From positions 10,869-74,868 of the forward strand of contig CAYJLV010000015.1 in NCBI GenBank assembly GCA_964371405.1: a stretch of 64,000 nucleotides of DNA, in the 5' to 3' direction. The translations under genes and the position numbers were made by a program. The stretch is from JAMHWF01 sp964371405 (GTDB taxonomy: Bacteria > Pseudomonadota > Gammaproteobacteria > Burkholderiales > Burkholderiaceae_C). The notes under the pieces were generated by a model that was given only the letters and a program-made list of their open reading frames with translations, did not search any database and was not told where the DNA came from. Positions 27,611 to 36,072 of the stretch are shown in pieces; within the stretch, counting starts at the first letter, position 1; each line of letters starts with the position of its first letter.

Positions 27611-28474
27611 TCAGCGCGGCGGCGCGGCGTCGGCTGCCGCGGCGTGGCGCTCGATGAAGCCGGCGATCGCCTCGTTGACGAGGTCGGCGTGCGTGACCGG
27701 CGCCATGTGGCCGAGACCGTCGAACTCGACGACCTCGACGCGCGGCAGCGTGCGCGCCAGCACGCGCGCGACGGCGCGCGACGACGGCGGCGACGCGCTG
27801 CCCGCCATCAGCAGCACCGGCACGTCGAGCGCGGCGAAGGCGGCGCGCGGCGTGGGCTCGCGCATCAGCGCGTGGCCCCAGTGGGTGATCAGCGCCACCG
27901 ATGCGCGGATCGGCGCGCGCCGCGGCTCGGGCATCGCGCCCCAGGCGCCCTCGCCCATCCAGTAGTCGATGAAGGCGCGCGCCGCGGCGTCGGCATCGCC
28001 GGCGTCGAGGGCCGCGGCGGCGCGCTCGGCCGTCTCGCGGATGCCGCGCGCGGCGTCGGGCGGCAAGGCGTCGTCCCCGGCACCGTCGAGCAGCGCGAAC
28101 AGGGTCGGCTCGTACAACGCGAGCGCGCGAAAGCGCTGCGGCTGAGCGACGGCCGCGCGCAGGCAAACGGCGCCGCCGTAAGAATGACCGACCAGCGTCA
28201 AGGCGCTGCGCCCGCCGCCGGCGCGCGCCAGCACCGGCTCGATCAGCGCCACCTCGTCGGCCAGCGTGAGGGGCCGCGCTCCCGTCCACGGCGGGCTCTT
28301 GCCGCTGCCGTATGAATCGGGCGCCAGCACGTGAAAACGCGGCGCCAGCCGCTCGAGCAGCGCGCGCCACTGCGACGAGCTGGCGGCGTTGGAGTGCACG
28401 CAGACGACGCCGTCGCGCGCGCCGGCGCCGGCCTCGCGCACGTGGGGGATGGCGGCAGGGTGTTGCGTCGACAT
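27611..28474 (-). CDS. Alpha/beta fold hydrolase
   Basis: Cytosolic hydrolase of 287 residues: VVCVHSNAASSSQW oxyanion loop, nucleophile LVGHSYGGAVCL (Ser), Asp in VPVLLMAGSAS region or after, His in FDGLGHMAPVTH. Similar to haloperoxidase/epoxide hydrolase-like esterases; substrate unknown. It lies 28 bases downstream of the MAPEG gene and 9 bases upstream of the membrane hydrolase on the same strand. The upstream extension to 28543 was rejected because the ATG at 28474 begins the conserved part. Confidence 0.85.
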   Translation of the reverse strand: MSTQHPAAIPHVREAGAGARDGVVCVHSNAASSSQWRALLERLAPRFHVLAPDSYGSGKSPPWTGARPLTLADEVALIEPVLARAGGGRSALTLVGHSYGGAVCLRAAVAQPQRFRALALYEPTLFALLDGAGDDALPPDAARGIRETAERAAAALDAGDADAAARAFIDYWMGEGAWGAMPEPRRAPIRASVALITHWGHALMREPTPRAAFAALDVPVLLMAGSASPPSSRAVARVLARTLPRVEVVEFDGLGHMAPVTHADLVNEAIAGFIERHAAAADAAPPR

Positions 28475-28502
28475 CGGGGCGGGCCTGCGCAGCACTGCGT
28501 GC

Positions 28503-28913
28503 CTACACGGTGAACAGCAGCCGCCACGCCCAGTAGAGCGCAATGCCGAGCTGCAGCACGAACGCCGCGAAGCGCAGGTTCACCGCGGCGACCGCGAGCG
28601 ACGCGCAATGCACCGTCGACTGCACGATTCGCGCCGCGAGCAGGACCCAGGCCAGCGGGTCGGTGACCGCCGAACGACCCGCAATCACGGCGACGAGCAT
28701 CAGGCCGCCGAACAGCGGCAGGCTCTCGACGCAGTTGGCATGCGCCCGCGCCAGGCGCTGCATGAAGCGCGAGAGGTTGGCGTTGTCGGGCACGAAGGCG
28801 TTCGGTGCGATGGCCCGCTTCGCGACGAGTCGCGCGCGCAGCACTTCCATCAGCAGCAACAGCAGCAGCGCCCAGGCGATGAAGGCGGTCAGCGCGAGCA
28901 GGGTCGGCGTCAT
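28503..28913 (-). CDS. MAPEG-family membrane protein
   Basis: Four-helix membrane protein of 136 residues in the MAPEG family (membrane-associated proteins in eicosanoid and glutathione metabolism). The family motif region RAHANCVESLPLFGGLMLVA is clear. Bacterial MAPEG proteins often have glutathione transferase or peroxidase activity; not shown here. Probably first gene of a minus-strand trio with the two hydrolases. Confidence 0.88.
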   Translation of the reverse strand: MTPTLLALTAFIAWALLLLLLMEVLRARLVAKRAIAPNAFVPDNANLSRFMQRLARAHANCVESLPLFGGLMLVAVIAGRSAVTDPLAWVLLAARIVQSTVHCASLAVAAVNLRFAAFVLQLGIALYWAWRLLFTV

Positions 28914-29080
28914 GTGTGCGCTCCGTCAGTCGGCCCCGGGCTGGCGGCCGGACCAGGCCGCCGCACCCCCCGGGGACTGCAGAGCACTATCAGGATTCGC
29001 TACGACATTGACAACCCCGTCTTTCCCCTGCCGCGCCGCAACCCCGCAGCATCCTCGGGGCGCCACGACCGGGTTGCGCG

Positions 29081-29521
29081 TCACTTCGCGACGTTCACGA
29101 TCGTCGCCTGCATTAGGGCCACAAGCTTGTGGGTACCCGGCGTGCCGGCGTATGCCCGGACCTCCCCGGTGCAGACGGTCAGCAGCTTGCCGGCGCTCTG
29201 CACCTTGCCGATGGCCAGGAAGCGCTCGCCGATCGCCGGGCGCATCAGGTTGATCTTGAACTCGGCCGTGACCACCTCGCATCCGGCGGGCGCCTGGGTC
29301 AAGGCGGCGTATCCGCAGGCGCTGTCGACGATGCTGGTGATCGCGCCGGCGTGGACGAAGCCGTGCTGCTGCGACAGGTGCCTGGAGAACGGCAGCGCGA
29401 TATGGACTTCGCCCTCCTCGACGAGTTCGAGTTGGGCGCCGAGCGTGGCCATGAGACCCTGCAGCTCGAAGCTGCTGCTGATGCGTTGCCGAGCGTCGTT
29501 CAACACAAGCACCCCCAGCAA
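29081..29521 (-). CDS. PaaI-type hotdog thioesterase
   Basis: A 146-residue hotdog-fold acyl-CoA thioesterase. The long helix and conserved HGFVHAGAITSIVDSACGYAA carry the catalytic Asp position, and VVTAEFKINLMRPAIG is the central strand. Acts on acyl or aryl CoA thioesters. It is 16 bases upstream of the yceI gene on the same strand, with no evident functional link. Confidence 0.9.
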   Translation of the reverse strand: MLGVLVLNDARQRISSSFELQGLMATLGAQLELVEEGEVHIALPFSRHLSQQHGFVHAGAITSIVDSACGYAALTQAPAGCEVVTAEFKINLMRPAIGERFLAIGKVQSAGKLLTVCTGEVRAYAGTPGTHKLVALMQATIVNVAK

Positions 29522-29537
29522 CAGCGCGCGGCGCGCC

Positions 29538-30110
29538 CTACTGCCGCACCGCCTCGATCTGGACGGTGAGCCGCACGCTGTCGGGAATGCCCGGCAGGCC
29601 GAACGCCATGCCCCACTGGCTGCGCTGGATCGTCGTCTCGAAGTCGCCGCCGCACACTTCGCGCTGCCTGCGCGGGTGCTGATAGCAGTTGAAGTGCGCT
29701 GCGCGCAGCGTGACGGGCAGCGTCTTGCCCAGCAGCGTCAGCGCGCCCGGCACGCCCGAAACCTTGCCGTCGGCGTCGAACTCGAGGCGCTCGGCGACGA
29801 ACTTCGCCGTCGGGTGCTTGGGCACGTCGAGGAAATCCTGGTTCTTGAGGTGCGCGTCGAAATCGGCGATGCCGCTGCTGATCGAAGTCGCATCGATCGT
29901 GACCTCGGCGCGGCCGCTGCGCGCGGCCTTGTCGAGCACGACGCTGCCTTGCGTGCGGTCGAAGCGGCCGCGCACGGTCGAAGTGCCGAAGTGGCGGACC
30001 TCGAACGTCACGAAGGTATGCGTCGGGTCGATTGCGTAGGTGGCGCTTTCGGCTTGAACGGACCCTGCGGCGGCGAACCAGCAGAGGGCAACGGCGGAGT
30101 ACTTCTTCAT
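29538..30110 (-). CDS. YceI-family periplasmic lipocalin-like protein
   Basis: A 190-residue exported protein, signal peptide ALCWFAAAGSVQA. The YceI barrel is shown by YAIDPTHTFVTFEVRHFG, DAHLKNQDFLDVPKHPTAKF and the C-terminal SQWGMAFGLPGIPDSVRL. YceI proteins bind isoprenoid or amide lipids in a hydrophobic cavity. The paired Cys (HFNCYQHPRRQREVCGG) may form a disulfide. Confidence 0.93.
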   Translation of the reverse strand: MKKYSAVALCWFAAAGSVQAESATYAIDPTHTFVTFEVRHFGTSTVRGRFDRTQGSVVLDKAARSGRAEVTIDATSISSGIADFDAHLKNQDFLDVPKHPTAKFVAERLEFDADGKVSGVPGALTLLGKTLPVTLRAAHFNCYQHPRRQREVCGGDFETTIQRSQWGMAFGLPGIPDSVRLTVQIEAVRQ

Positions 30111-30260
30111 CGGAATGGGTCTCGTCTTGCGACAGGGTAGCGCCGGCAACCGGCGCTGCCATTCTGGACGAGCAACGCCGCCGCTCGCGCGCGCAAATGC
30201 ACGGCGCTTGACGACGCTCAAGCCGTGGCCCGGCTGCGCCCTGCGCGTCGTCAGCTTGCC

Positions 30261-30650
30261 CTACCGTTGAACCGAATCCACTTCCTCGGTGGCAAAGCCT
30301 GCAGGAAGCACGATCTCCAGCATCTCGATGTCGTCGCTGTGCCCGAGCTCGCGGTGGCGAATCTCGGGCGGTTGATGCACGCACGCGCCGGCTTCGAGGC
30401 GCACCACGCCCTGGCCCTCGTACTCGAAGTCGATCCAGCCCTTGAGGATGTAGACCATCTGGAACGCCGTCTTGTGCAAGTGCGGCTGGCTCGAGAACTC
30501 CTTGCCCGCCGCCGCCCGGATGACATGCGCGTCGACACGACCTTGCGTCGCCTCCTTGATCCCGAGATCGCGGTACTCGTAGAACGAGCGCAGGCCGCGC
30601 TCGAAGCGGGCATCCCTGGCGTGCGATGCGACGAAGCCTTGGGTGGTCAT
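30261..30650 (-). CDS. Cupin-domain protein
   Basis: A 129-residue single-cupin protein: motif 1 SSQPHLHKTAFQMVYILKG and motif 2 PPEIRHRELGHSDDIEMLEI, with His residues able to bind a metal. Function (dioxygenase, isomerase or sensor) cannot be assigned. It stands between the YceI gene and a small membrane protein on the same strand. Confidence 0.8.
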   Translation of the reverse strand: MTTQGFVASHARDARFERGLRSFYEYRDLGIKEATQGRVDAHVIRAAAGKEFSSQPHLHKTAFQMVYILKGWIDFEYEGQGVVRLEAGACVHQPPEIRHRELGHSDDIEMLEIVLPAGFATEEVDSVQR

Positions 30651-30776
30651 GGCGTTGCCTTTCGAGAGCCGCTGGACGGCTGCACTGTAGCTCCCGGCCA
30701 GAACCGGGCCCGACGCGCGACGCGAGGCGGCGACCACAGGCCAGCGGGCCTGCGGTCGTCACCTCGACGAAGGCTG

Positions 30777-31169
30777 TCAGCTCACTTCGGCAACGCGCGA
30801 TGCGGGGGTCGCGAGGAAATAGAGGCAGCCGATGAGCAGCAGGCCGTAGAGAACAACGGCACTCCAGGCCATTTCGTTCTGCAGTCCGGTGGCGGCGGCC
30901 CATGCGGCGAGAGCCGCGCCGATCGCGTGGCCGACGCCCGATCCGATGAGCAGCGCCCGCGCGGAGGTCGAATCCCGCGTCGATCTCGCGAGCCACAGGA
31001 TGAGGCCGACCGTGAGCAACGTGGCCCCGAAAAAGCGGGCCTGCATGAGGTTGTGCGGCTCGATCGGGACGCCGTACTGACTCAGTGCCATTGCCGGAAG
31101 CATCAGGAACCAGGCTCCGAACAGGACGGCGAGAACTCCGGTGACGGTGAGGAACGTAGACAGTTTCAT
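30777..31169 (-). CDS. Small four-helix membrane protein
   Basis: A 130-residue hydrophobic protein with about four helices (FLTVTGVLAVLFGAWFLML; FFGATLLTVGLILWLA; GHAIGAALAAWAA; AWSAVVLYGLLLIGCLYFLA). It resembles DUF4345-like proteins but the family is uncertain. GGAGAG lies upstream of the ATG. Function unknown. Confidence 0.7.
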   Translation of the reverse strand: MKLSTFLTVTGVLAVLFGAWFLMLPAMALSQYGVPIEPHNLMQARFFGATLLTVGLILWLARSTRDSTSARALLIGSGVGHAIGAALAAWAAATGLQNEMAWSAVVLYGLLLIGCLYFLATPASRVAEVS

Positions 31170-31393
31170 GTGACTCTCCGATGGGTTCGCTCGTGGCGAA
31201 TGAAGGGAAGCAACAACGACTACTGCCGAACTGCTGAACAACTCGATCTGCTGAAAGTGAACCAGGGCTGATCTGCTCTTCGGCGCCGCGACTGCCCCGG
31301 CGTCGGCGCCTCTCATCGTGCGGCCTCAGGCCGCCCTCCCCGGCGCGGACTGTGCACCGGCCCGCGCCTGCAGGCAACCGCCCGCCGCGGCGC

Positions 31394-32452
31394 TCAACCG
31401 CCGGCGATCCGCTTCACCAGCGCCTGCGTGAACTGCGCCGTGTTCGCCGTGCCGCCCAGATCCCCGGTGCGCACCTTGTCGATGTTGAGCGTATCGTCGA
31501 TCGCCTGGCGCAGGCGCTGGGCCCTGTCGGTCATCCTGCAGTGGTCGAGCATCATCGCGGCGGCCAGCAGCAGCGCAATCGGGTTGGCGACGCCCTTGCC
31601 GGCGATGTCGGGCGCCGAGCCGTGCACCGCCTCGAAGATGGCTGCGTCGGCGCCGATGTTGGCGCCCGGCGCCATGCCCAGGCCGCCGACGAGGCCGGCG
31701 ACCAGGTCGCTGAGGATGTCGCCGAACAGGTTGGTCGTGACGATCACGTCGAACTGCCAGGGGTTGAGCACCAGCTTCATCGCGCAGGCGTCGACGATCA
31801 TCGTCTCGAGCGCGATGCGGTCCTTGTACTTTTGCTCGTGCAGCTGCACCGCCGTCTCGAGGAACAGGCCCGTCAGCGCCTTCATGATGTTGGCCTTGTG
31901 CACGACGGTGACCTTCTTGCGGCCCGTCGCGATGGCGTGCTCGAAGGCGTACTCGAGCAGCCGGCGCGAGCCTTGGCGCGTGTTGACGCCGGTGGCCATC
32001 GCCACGGCATGCGGGTCGCCGCCGATCGGGATGTAGTGCTCGTGACCGATGTAGAGGCCCTCGAGGTTCTCGCGCACCACCACGAGGTCGATCTTGTCGA
32101 AGCGCCCGCCCGGGATGATGGTGTGCGCCGGGCGCAGGTTGGCGTAGAGCTGGAACTCCTCGCGCAGCCGCACGTTGCTCGAGCGGTAGCCGCTGCCCGT
32201 CGGCGTTTCCAGCGGGCCCTTGAGCGCGAGCCGCGTGCGCCGGACGCTGTCGAGCGTGGCCTTGGGCAGCGGGTCGCCCGCCGTGCGCACGCCTTCGAGG
32301 CCCGCGACCTGGCGGTCCCACTGGAACGGCGCGCCCAGCGCGCCCAGCGCGGCCAGCGTGGCGTCGACGATCTCGGGGCCGATGCCGTCGCCGGGGATCA
32401 GGGTGGCGGGGACGGGTTGGGGCTGCTGCTGCTGCGGCTGCTGCGAAGACAT
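31394..32452 (-). CDS. NAD-dependent isocitrate dehydrogenase
   Basis: Beta-decarboxylating dehydrogenase of 352 residues. IPGDGIGPEIVDATLAAL at the N-terminus, RRTRLALKGPLETP, substrate Arg in REEFQLYANLRPA, YIGHEHYIP, the catalytic Lys in VVHKANIMKAL, and the metal site TTNLFGDILSDLVAGLVGG. The HGSAPDIAGKGVANP segment is typical of NAD-IDH rather than isopropylmalate dehydrogenase. An unusual Gln/Pro-rich leader (SSQQPQQQQPQP) precedes the fold. It lies 141 bases downstream of cobA/nirE on the same strand. Confidence 0.92.
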   Translation of the reverse strand: MSSQQPQQQQPQPVPATLIPGDGIGPEIVDATLAALGALGAPFQWDRQVAGLEGVRTAGDPLPKATLDSVRRTRLALKGPLETPTGSGYRSSNVRLREEFQLYANLRPAHTIIPGGRFDKIDLVVVRENLEGLYIGHEHYIPIGGDPHAVAMATGVNTRQGSRRLLEYAFEHAIATGRKKVTVVHKANIMKALTGLFLETAVQLHEQKYKDRIALETMIVDACAMKLVLNPWQFDVIVTTNLFGDILSDLVAGLVGGLGMAPGANIGADAAIFEAVHGSAPDIAGKGVANPIALLLAAAMMLDHCRMTDRAQRLRQAIDDTLNIDKVRTGDLGGTANTAQFTQALVKRIAGG

Positions 32453-32593
32453 GGCGTGTGCGGGCGGTTGGACGGGGGAGACAGACGCGGCGCCGCAGGG
32501 CGCCGGCGCATGGAGCCGCCGAGCATACTCAAGTTGCATGTCGCCACGCTGACGCCCCGGGCGGCATGCCCGCTCCGGCACCGGAGCCCGGCT

Positions 32594-33421
32594 TCAGGCC
32601 GCCGCCGACAACGGCGCGCTCGGCGCCAGCTGCTCGCGCAGCGCGACGACGCCCCCGATCACCAGCAGCGCCGGCGTGCGCACCGCGTGCGTGCGGGCCA
32701 GCGTCGGCAGCGTGCGCAGCGTACCCGCCACGGTGCGCTGCGTCGGCAGCGTCGCGTTCTCGACCAGCGCCGCCGGCGTGTCCACGGGCAGTCCGTGGCG
32801 CGCGAGCTGGGTGCAGACGACGCCCACCGTCGCCACGCCCATGTAGATGACGACGGTCTGGTGCGGCCGCGCAAGGCTGGGCCAGTCGAGCTCGAGCGTG
32901 CGGGTGCCGCCACCGTCCTCGCGCAGGTGGCCGGTCACGAAGACGACCTGCGTCGCGTGGTCGCGGTGCGTCAGCGGGATGCCGGCATACGCAGCCATGC
33001 CCTGTGCCGCGCTGACGCCGGGCACGACCTCGAATTCGATGCCGGCGGCGGCGAGCGCCTGCGCCTCCTCGCCGCCGCGGCCGAAGATGTACGGGTCGCC
33101 GCCCTTGAGGCGCAGCACGGCGCGACCGCTGCGCGCCAGGCGGATCATCAGCTCGATGATCTCCTCCTGCGGCATTGTGTGGTGGCCGCTCTGCTTGCCG
33201 ACGTAGATCAGGTCGGCCTGCGGGTTCACCAGGCGCAGCACGTCCTTGGACACCAGCTTGTCGTAGAGCACGAGCCGCGCCGCGGCCAGCGCCTTGGCCG
33301 CCTTGACGGTCAGCAACTCGGGGTCGCCCGGGCCGGCGCCCACCAGCGTCACACGCGCAGGCAGTTCGCTGGCGTCGCTCGCCGTGGGCGAGAAATAGCG
33401 GGTTTCGTCGAGCGTGCTCAT
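32594..33421 (-). CDS. cobA: Uroporphyrinogen-III C-methyltransferase (SUMT; NirE role)
   Basis: Makes precorrin-2 from uroporphyrinogen III with S-adenosylmethionine, the entry to siroheme and heme d1. The 275 residues show VTLVGAGPGDPELLTVKAAK, the glycine-rich VLRLKGGDPYIFGRGGEEA, and VVPGVSAAQGMAAYAGIPLTHRD. It lacks the CysG dehydrogenase part. It is divergent from nirS across a 244-base spacer with a candidate Dnr box, so it probably serves as NirE for heme d1 supply. Confidence 0.93.
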   Translation of the reverse strand: MSTLDETRYFSPTASDASELPARVTLVGAGPGDPELLTVKAAKALAAARLVLYDKLVSKDVLRLVNPQADLIYVGKQSGHHTMPQEEIIELMIRLARSGRAVLRLKGGDPYIFGRGGEEAQALAAAGIEFEVVPGVSAAQGMAAYAGIPLTHRDHATQVVFVTGHLREDGGGTRTLELDWPSLARPHQTVVIYMGVATVGVVCTQLARHGLPVDTPAALVENATLPTQRTVAGTLRTLPTLARTHAVRTPALLVIGGVVALREQLAPSAPLSAAA

Positions 33422-33514
33422 GTCGGTCCCGCCGGGCCGCCCCGCGCCGTTGCAGGGCCCTTCGTGGGGGCGTTCATCATGCCTGCATTGGAAGAGCGAA
33501 CACCGGTGTCGTCC

Positions 33515-33528
33515 TTAATCTGCGTCAA
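33515..33528. promoter_or_regulatory. Candidate Dnr/Fnr box upstream of nirS and cobA/nirE
   Basis: TTAATCTGCGTCAA matches the TTGAT-N4-ATCAA consensus with two mismatches. It lies 137 bases before the nirS ATG and 93 bases before the divergent methyltransferase start, and could serve either or both. Confidence 0.65.
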
Positions 33529-33665
33529 GGACGATCGGGGCCCGAGCGCCGACGATCGCAACCGCTCGCGCCAGGGAAATTGCAGCCACCGGCGGGCCGC
33601 CGCCGCCTGGCGTCGCACGCGCTGCCTCACGGGCCGCCGCGGTCCGCACGACGGAGATTCATAAA

Positions 33666-35375
33666 ATGTACCTGACACCGCTCGCAGCCCTGCTGGCCGC
33701 GGCCATTTCGCTCAGCGCGACGGCTCAAGACAAGAAGCCCGTCACCGAGTCCGAGCTGAAGTATCAGGCCGGATCCTCGCCGCTGGCCGGCGAGCCGATG
33801 TACCAGAGCACGAACCCGAAATCCCCGCCGATGACGCAGGCAGAGTTCGAGCGCGGGCGGCAGATCTACTTCGAGCGCTGCGCCGGTTGCCACGGCGTGC
33901 TGCGCAAGGGCGCGACGGGCAAGCCGCTGACGCCCGACATCACGCTCGGCAAGGGCACCGACTACCTGAAGGTGTTCATCGCCTACGGCTCGCCCGCCGG
34001 CATGCCGAACTGGCAGACCTCTGGCGAGATGGACGAGAAGACGGTCGACCTGATGGCGCGCTATGTCCAGCAGGATCCTCCCGTGCCGCCGGAGTGGGGC
34101 CTGGAGCAGATGAAGTCGACGTGGAAGGTCATCGTTCCTCCGGCGCAGCGGCCGAAGAAGAAGATGAACAACTACAACATCGCCAACATCTTCTCGACGA
34201 CGCTGCGCGACACCGGCGAGGTGGCGCTGATCGACGGCGACAGCAAGAAGATCATCAACATCGTCAAGACGGGCTACGCGGTCCACATCTCGCGCGTCTC
34301 GGCGTCGGGGCGCTATCTGTTCGTGATCGGGCGCGACGCCAAGATCAACATGATCGACCTGTGGATGGCCAAGCCCGACAACGTGGCCGAGGTCCGCATC
34401 GGCCTGGAGGCGCGCTCGGTAGACACCAGCAAGTTCAAGGGCTACGAGGACAAGCTGGCGATCGCCGGCGCCTACTGGCCGCCGCAGTTCACGATCATGA
34501 AGGGCGACACGCTCGAGCCGCTGAAGATCGTCGCCACGCGCGGCATGACGGTCGGCTCGCAGGAGTACCACCCCGAGCCGCGCGTCGCGTCGATCGTCGC
34601 TTCGCACTACAAGCCCGAGTTCCTGGTCAACGTCAAGGAGACCGGCAAGACGCTGATGGTCGACTACTCCGACCTCGACGCGCTCAAGATCACCGAGATC
34701 GGCTCGGCACGCTTCCTGCACGACGGCGGCTGGGACTCGACCAAGCGCTACTTCATGGTCGCCGCCAACGAGAGCAACAAGATCGCCGCGATCGATTCCA
34801 AGACGGGCAAGCTCGCCGGCATCGCCGACGTCGGCCGCATCCCGCACCCGGGCCGCGGCGCCAACTTCGTGCACCCGAAGTTCGGTCCCGTCTGGGCCAC
34901 CGGCCACCTCGGCGACGAGACGATCTCGCTGGTGGGCACCGACCCGGTGAAGCACAAGCAGTACGCCTTCAAGGAAGTCGCCAAGCTCACGGGCCCGGGC
35001 GGCGGCGCGCTGTTCATCAAGAGCCATCCGAAGTCCAGGCACGTGTACTCCGACGCGCCGCTGAACCCCGACCCGAAGGTGTCCCAGTCGATCGTCGTCT
35101 ACGACATCCGCAATCTCGACAAGGGCTACACCGTGCTGCCGATCGCCGAGTGGGCGGACATCAAGGACGACGGCGCCAAGCGCGTCGTGCAGCCCGAGTT
35201 CAACAAGGCGGGCGACGAGGTCTGGTTCGCCGTCTGGTCGGCCAAGAACAAGCAGAGCGCGCTGGTCGTCGTCGACGACAAGACGCTCAAGCTCAAGGCC
35301 GTGATCAAGGATCCGAAGCTGATCACGCCGACCGGGCACTTCAACGTCCACAACACGCAGAACGACGTGTACTGA
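33666..35375 (+). CDS. nirS: Cytochrome cd1 nitrite reductase NirS
   Basis: Periplasmic dissimilatory reductase of nitrite to NO; 569 residues. Signal peptide AALLAAAISLSATAQ, heme c site CAGCH (72-76) in an N-terminal cytochrome domain, then the eight-bladed propeller that binds heme d1. Diagnostic segments include YNIANIFSTTLRDTGEVALIDGD, EYHPEPRVASIVASHYKPEF, GRGANFVHPKFGPVWATGHLGD and the C-terminal TGHFNVHNTQNDVY. It begins a nine-gene cluster; cytochrome NirM directly follows. Confidence 0.98.
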   Translation: MYLTPLAALLAAAISLSATAQDKKPVTESELKYQAGSSPLAGEPMYQSTNPKSPPMTQAEFERGRQIYFERCAGCHGVLRKGATGKPLTPDITLGKGTDYLKVFIAYGSPAGMPNWQTSGEMDEKTVDLMARYVQQDPPVPPEWGLEQMKSTWKVIVPPAQRPKKKMNNYNIANIFSTTLRDTGEVALIDGDSKKIINIVKTGYAVHISRVSASGRYLFVIGRDAKINMIDLWMAKPDNVAEVRIGLEARSVDTSKFKGYEDKLAIAGAYWPPQFTIMKGDTLEPLKIVATRGMTVGSQEYHPEPRVASIVASHYKPEFLVNVKETGKTLMVDYSDLDALKITEIGSARFLHDGGWDSTKRYFMVAANESNKIAAIDSKTGKLAGIADVGRIPHPGRGANFVHPKFGPVWATGHLGDETISLVGTDPVKHKQYAFKEVAKLTGPGGGALFIKSHPKSRHVYSDAPLNPDPKVSQSIVVYDIRNLDKGYTVLPIAEWADIKDDGAKRVVQPEFNKAGDEVWFAVWSAKNKQSALVVVDDKTLKLKAVIKDPKLITPTGHFNVHNTQNDVY

Positions 35376-35392
35376 GAGAGCGAGACGCAACG

Positions 35393-35701
35393 ATGAAAGT
35401 CATTCTCACTGCTGCGGCCACGCTCGCCTTCGCCGCCTCGCCGGCCCTCGCCGACCCGATGGCGGCGATGACCAAGGCCGGCTGCATGGCCTGCCACGCC
35501 AAGGACAAGAAGGTCATCGGCCCGGCGTTCAAGGACATCGCGGCCAAATACAAGGGCCAGGACGTCACCGCCAAACTGATGGAGAAGGTCCGCAAGGGCG
35601 GCGGCGGCGTCTGGGGGCCGGTGCCGATGTCGGCCACCGGTCCCGACAAGATCGACGATGCGACGCTCAAGACGGCGATCGAGTTCGTCCTGAAAAGCTG
35701 A
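35393..35701 (+). CDS. nirM: Cytochrome c551 NirM
   Basis: Small periplasmic class I cytochrome c, 102 residues, electron donor to NirS. Signal peptide ends ALADP; heme site CMACH (31-35); KKVIGPAFKDIAAKYKG is the typical c551/c8 helix; the Met ligand lies in VPMSATG. It starts 17 bases after nirS. Confidence 0.95.
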   Translation: MKVILTAAATLAFAASPALADPMAAMTKAGCMACHAKDKKVIGPAFKDIAAKYKGQDVTAKLMEKVRKGGGGVWGPVPMSATGPDKIDDATLKTAIEFVLKS

Positions 35702-35709
35702 GGAAGTCC

Positions 35710-36072
35710 GTGCGCGCGCTGCTGCTGACCCTGTGCACCCTGCTCAGCGCAGGCGCAGGCGCAGCACGTGCGCAGTCGGCGCCGGACGGGGGGTCGCCCG
35801 ACGGCGCGCGCCGCGATGCGCTGGTGCGCATCGTGCGCCAGGATTGCGGCTCGTGCCACGGCATGCGCCTGACCGGAGGGCTCGGCCCCGCGCTGACGCG
35901 CGACGCGCTGGCCGACAAGCCGCTCGACTCGATGGCGGCGGCGATCTTCCACGGCCGCCCCGGCACGCCGATGCCGGGCTGGCGAACGATGCTCAGCGAG
36001 GCCGACGCGCTGTGGATCGCGCAACAGTTGCTGGCCGGCTTCCCGGAGGAAGCGAAGGCGGCCGCGCGATGA
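35710..36072 (+). CDS. nirC: Cytochrome c55x NirC
   Basis: Monoheme periplasmic cytochrome of 120 residues, signal peptide then CGSCH (46-50), Met ligand in GTPMPGWRTMLSE. NirC can donate electrons to NirS and is implicated in heme d1 maturation. GTG start; the stop overlaps the nirF ATG. Confidence 0.93.
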   Translation: MRALLLTLCTLLSAGAGAARAQSAPDGGSPDGARRDALVRIVRQDCGSCHGMRLTGGLGPALTRDALADKPLDSMAAAIFHGRPGTPMPGWRTMLSEADALWIAQQLLAGFPEEAKAAAR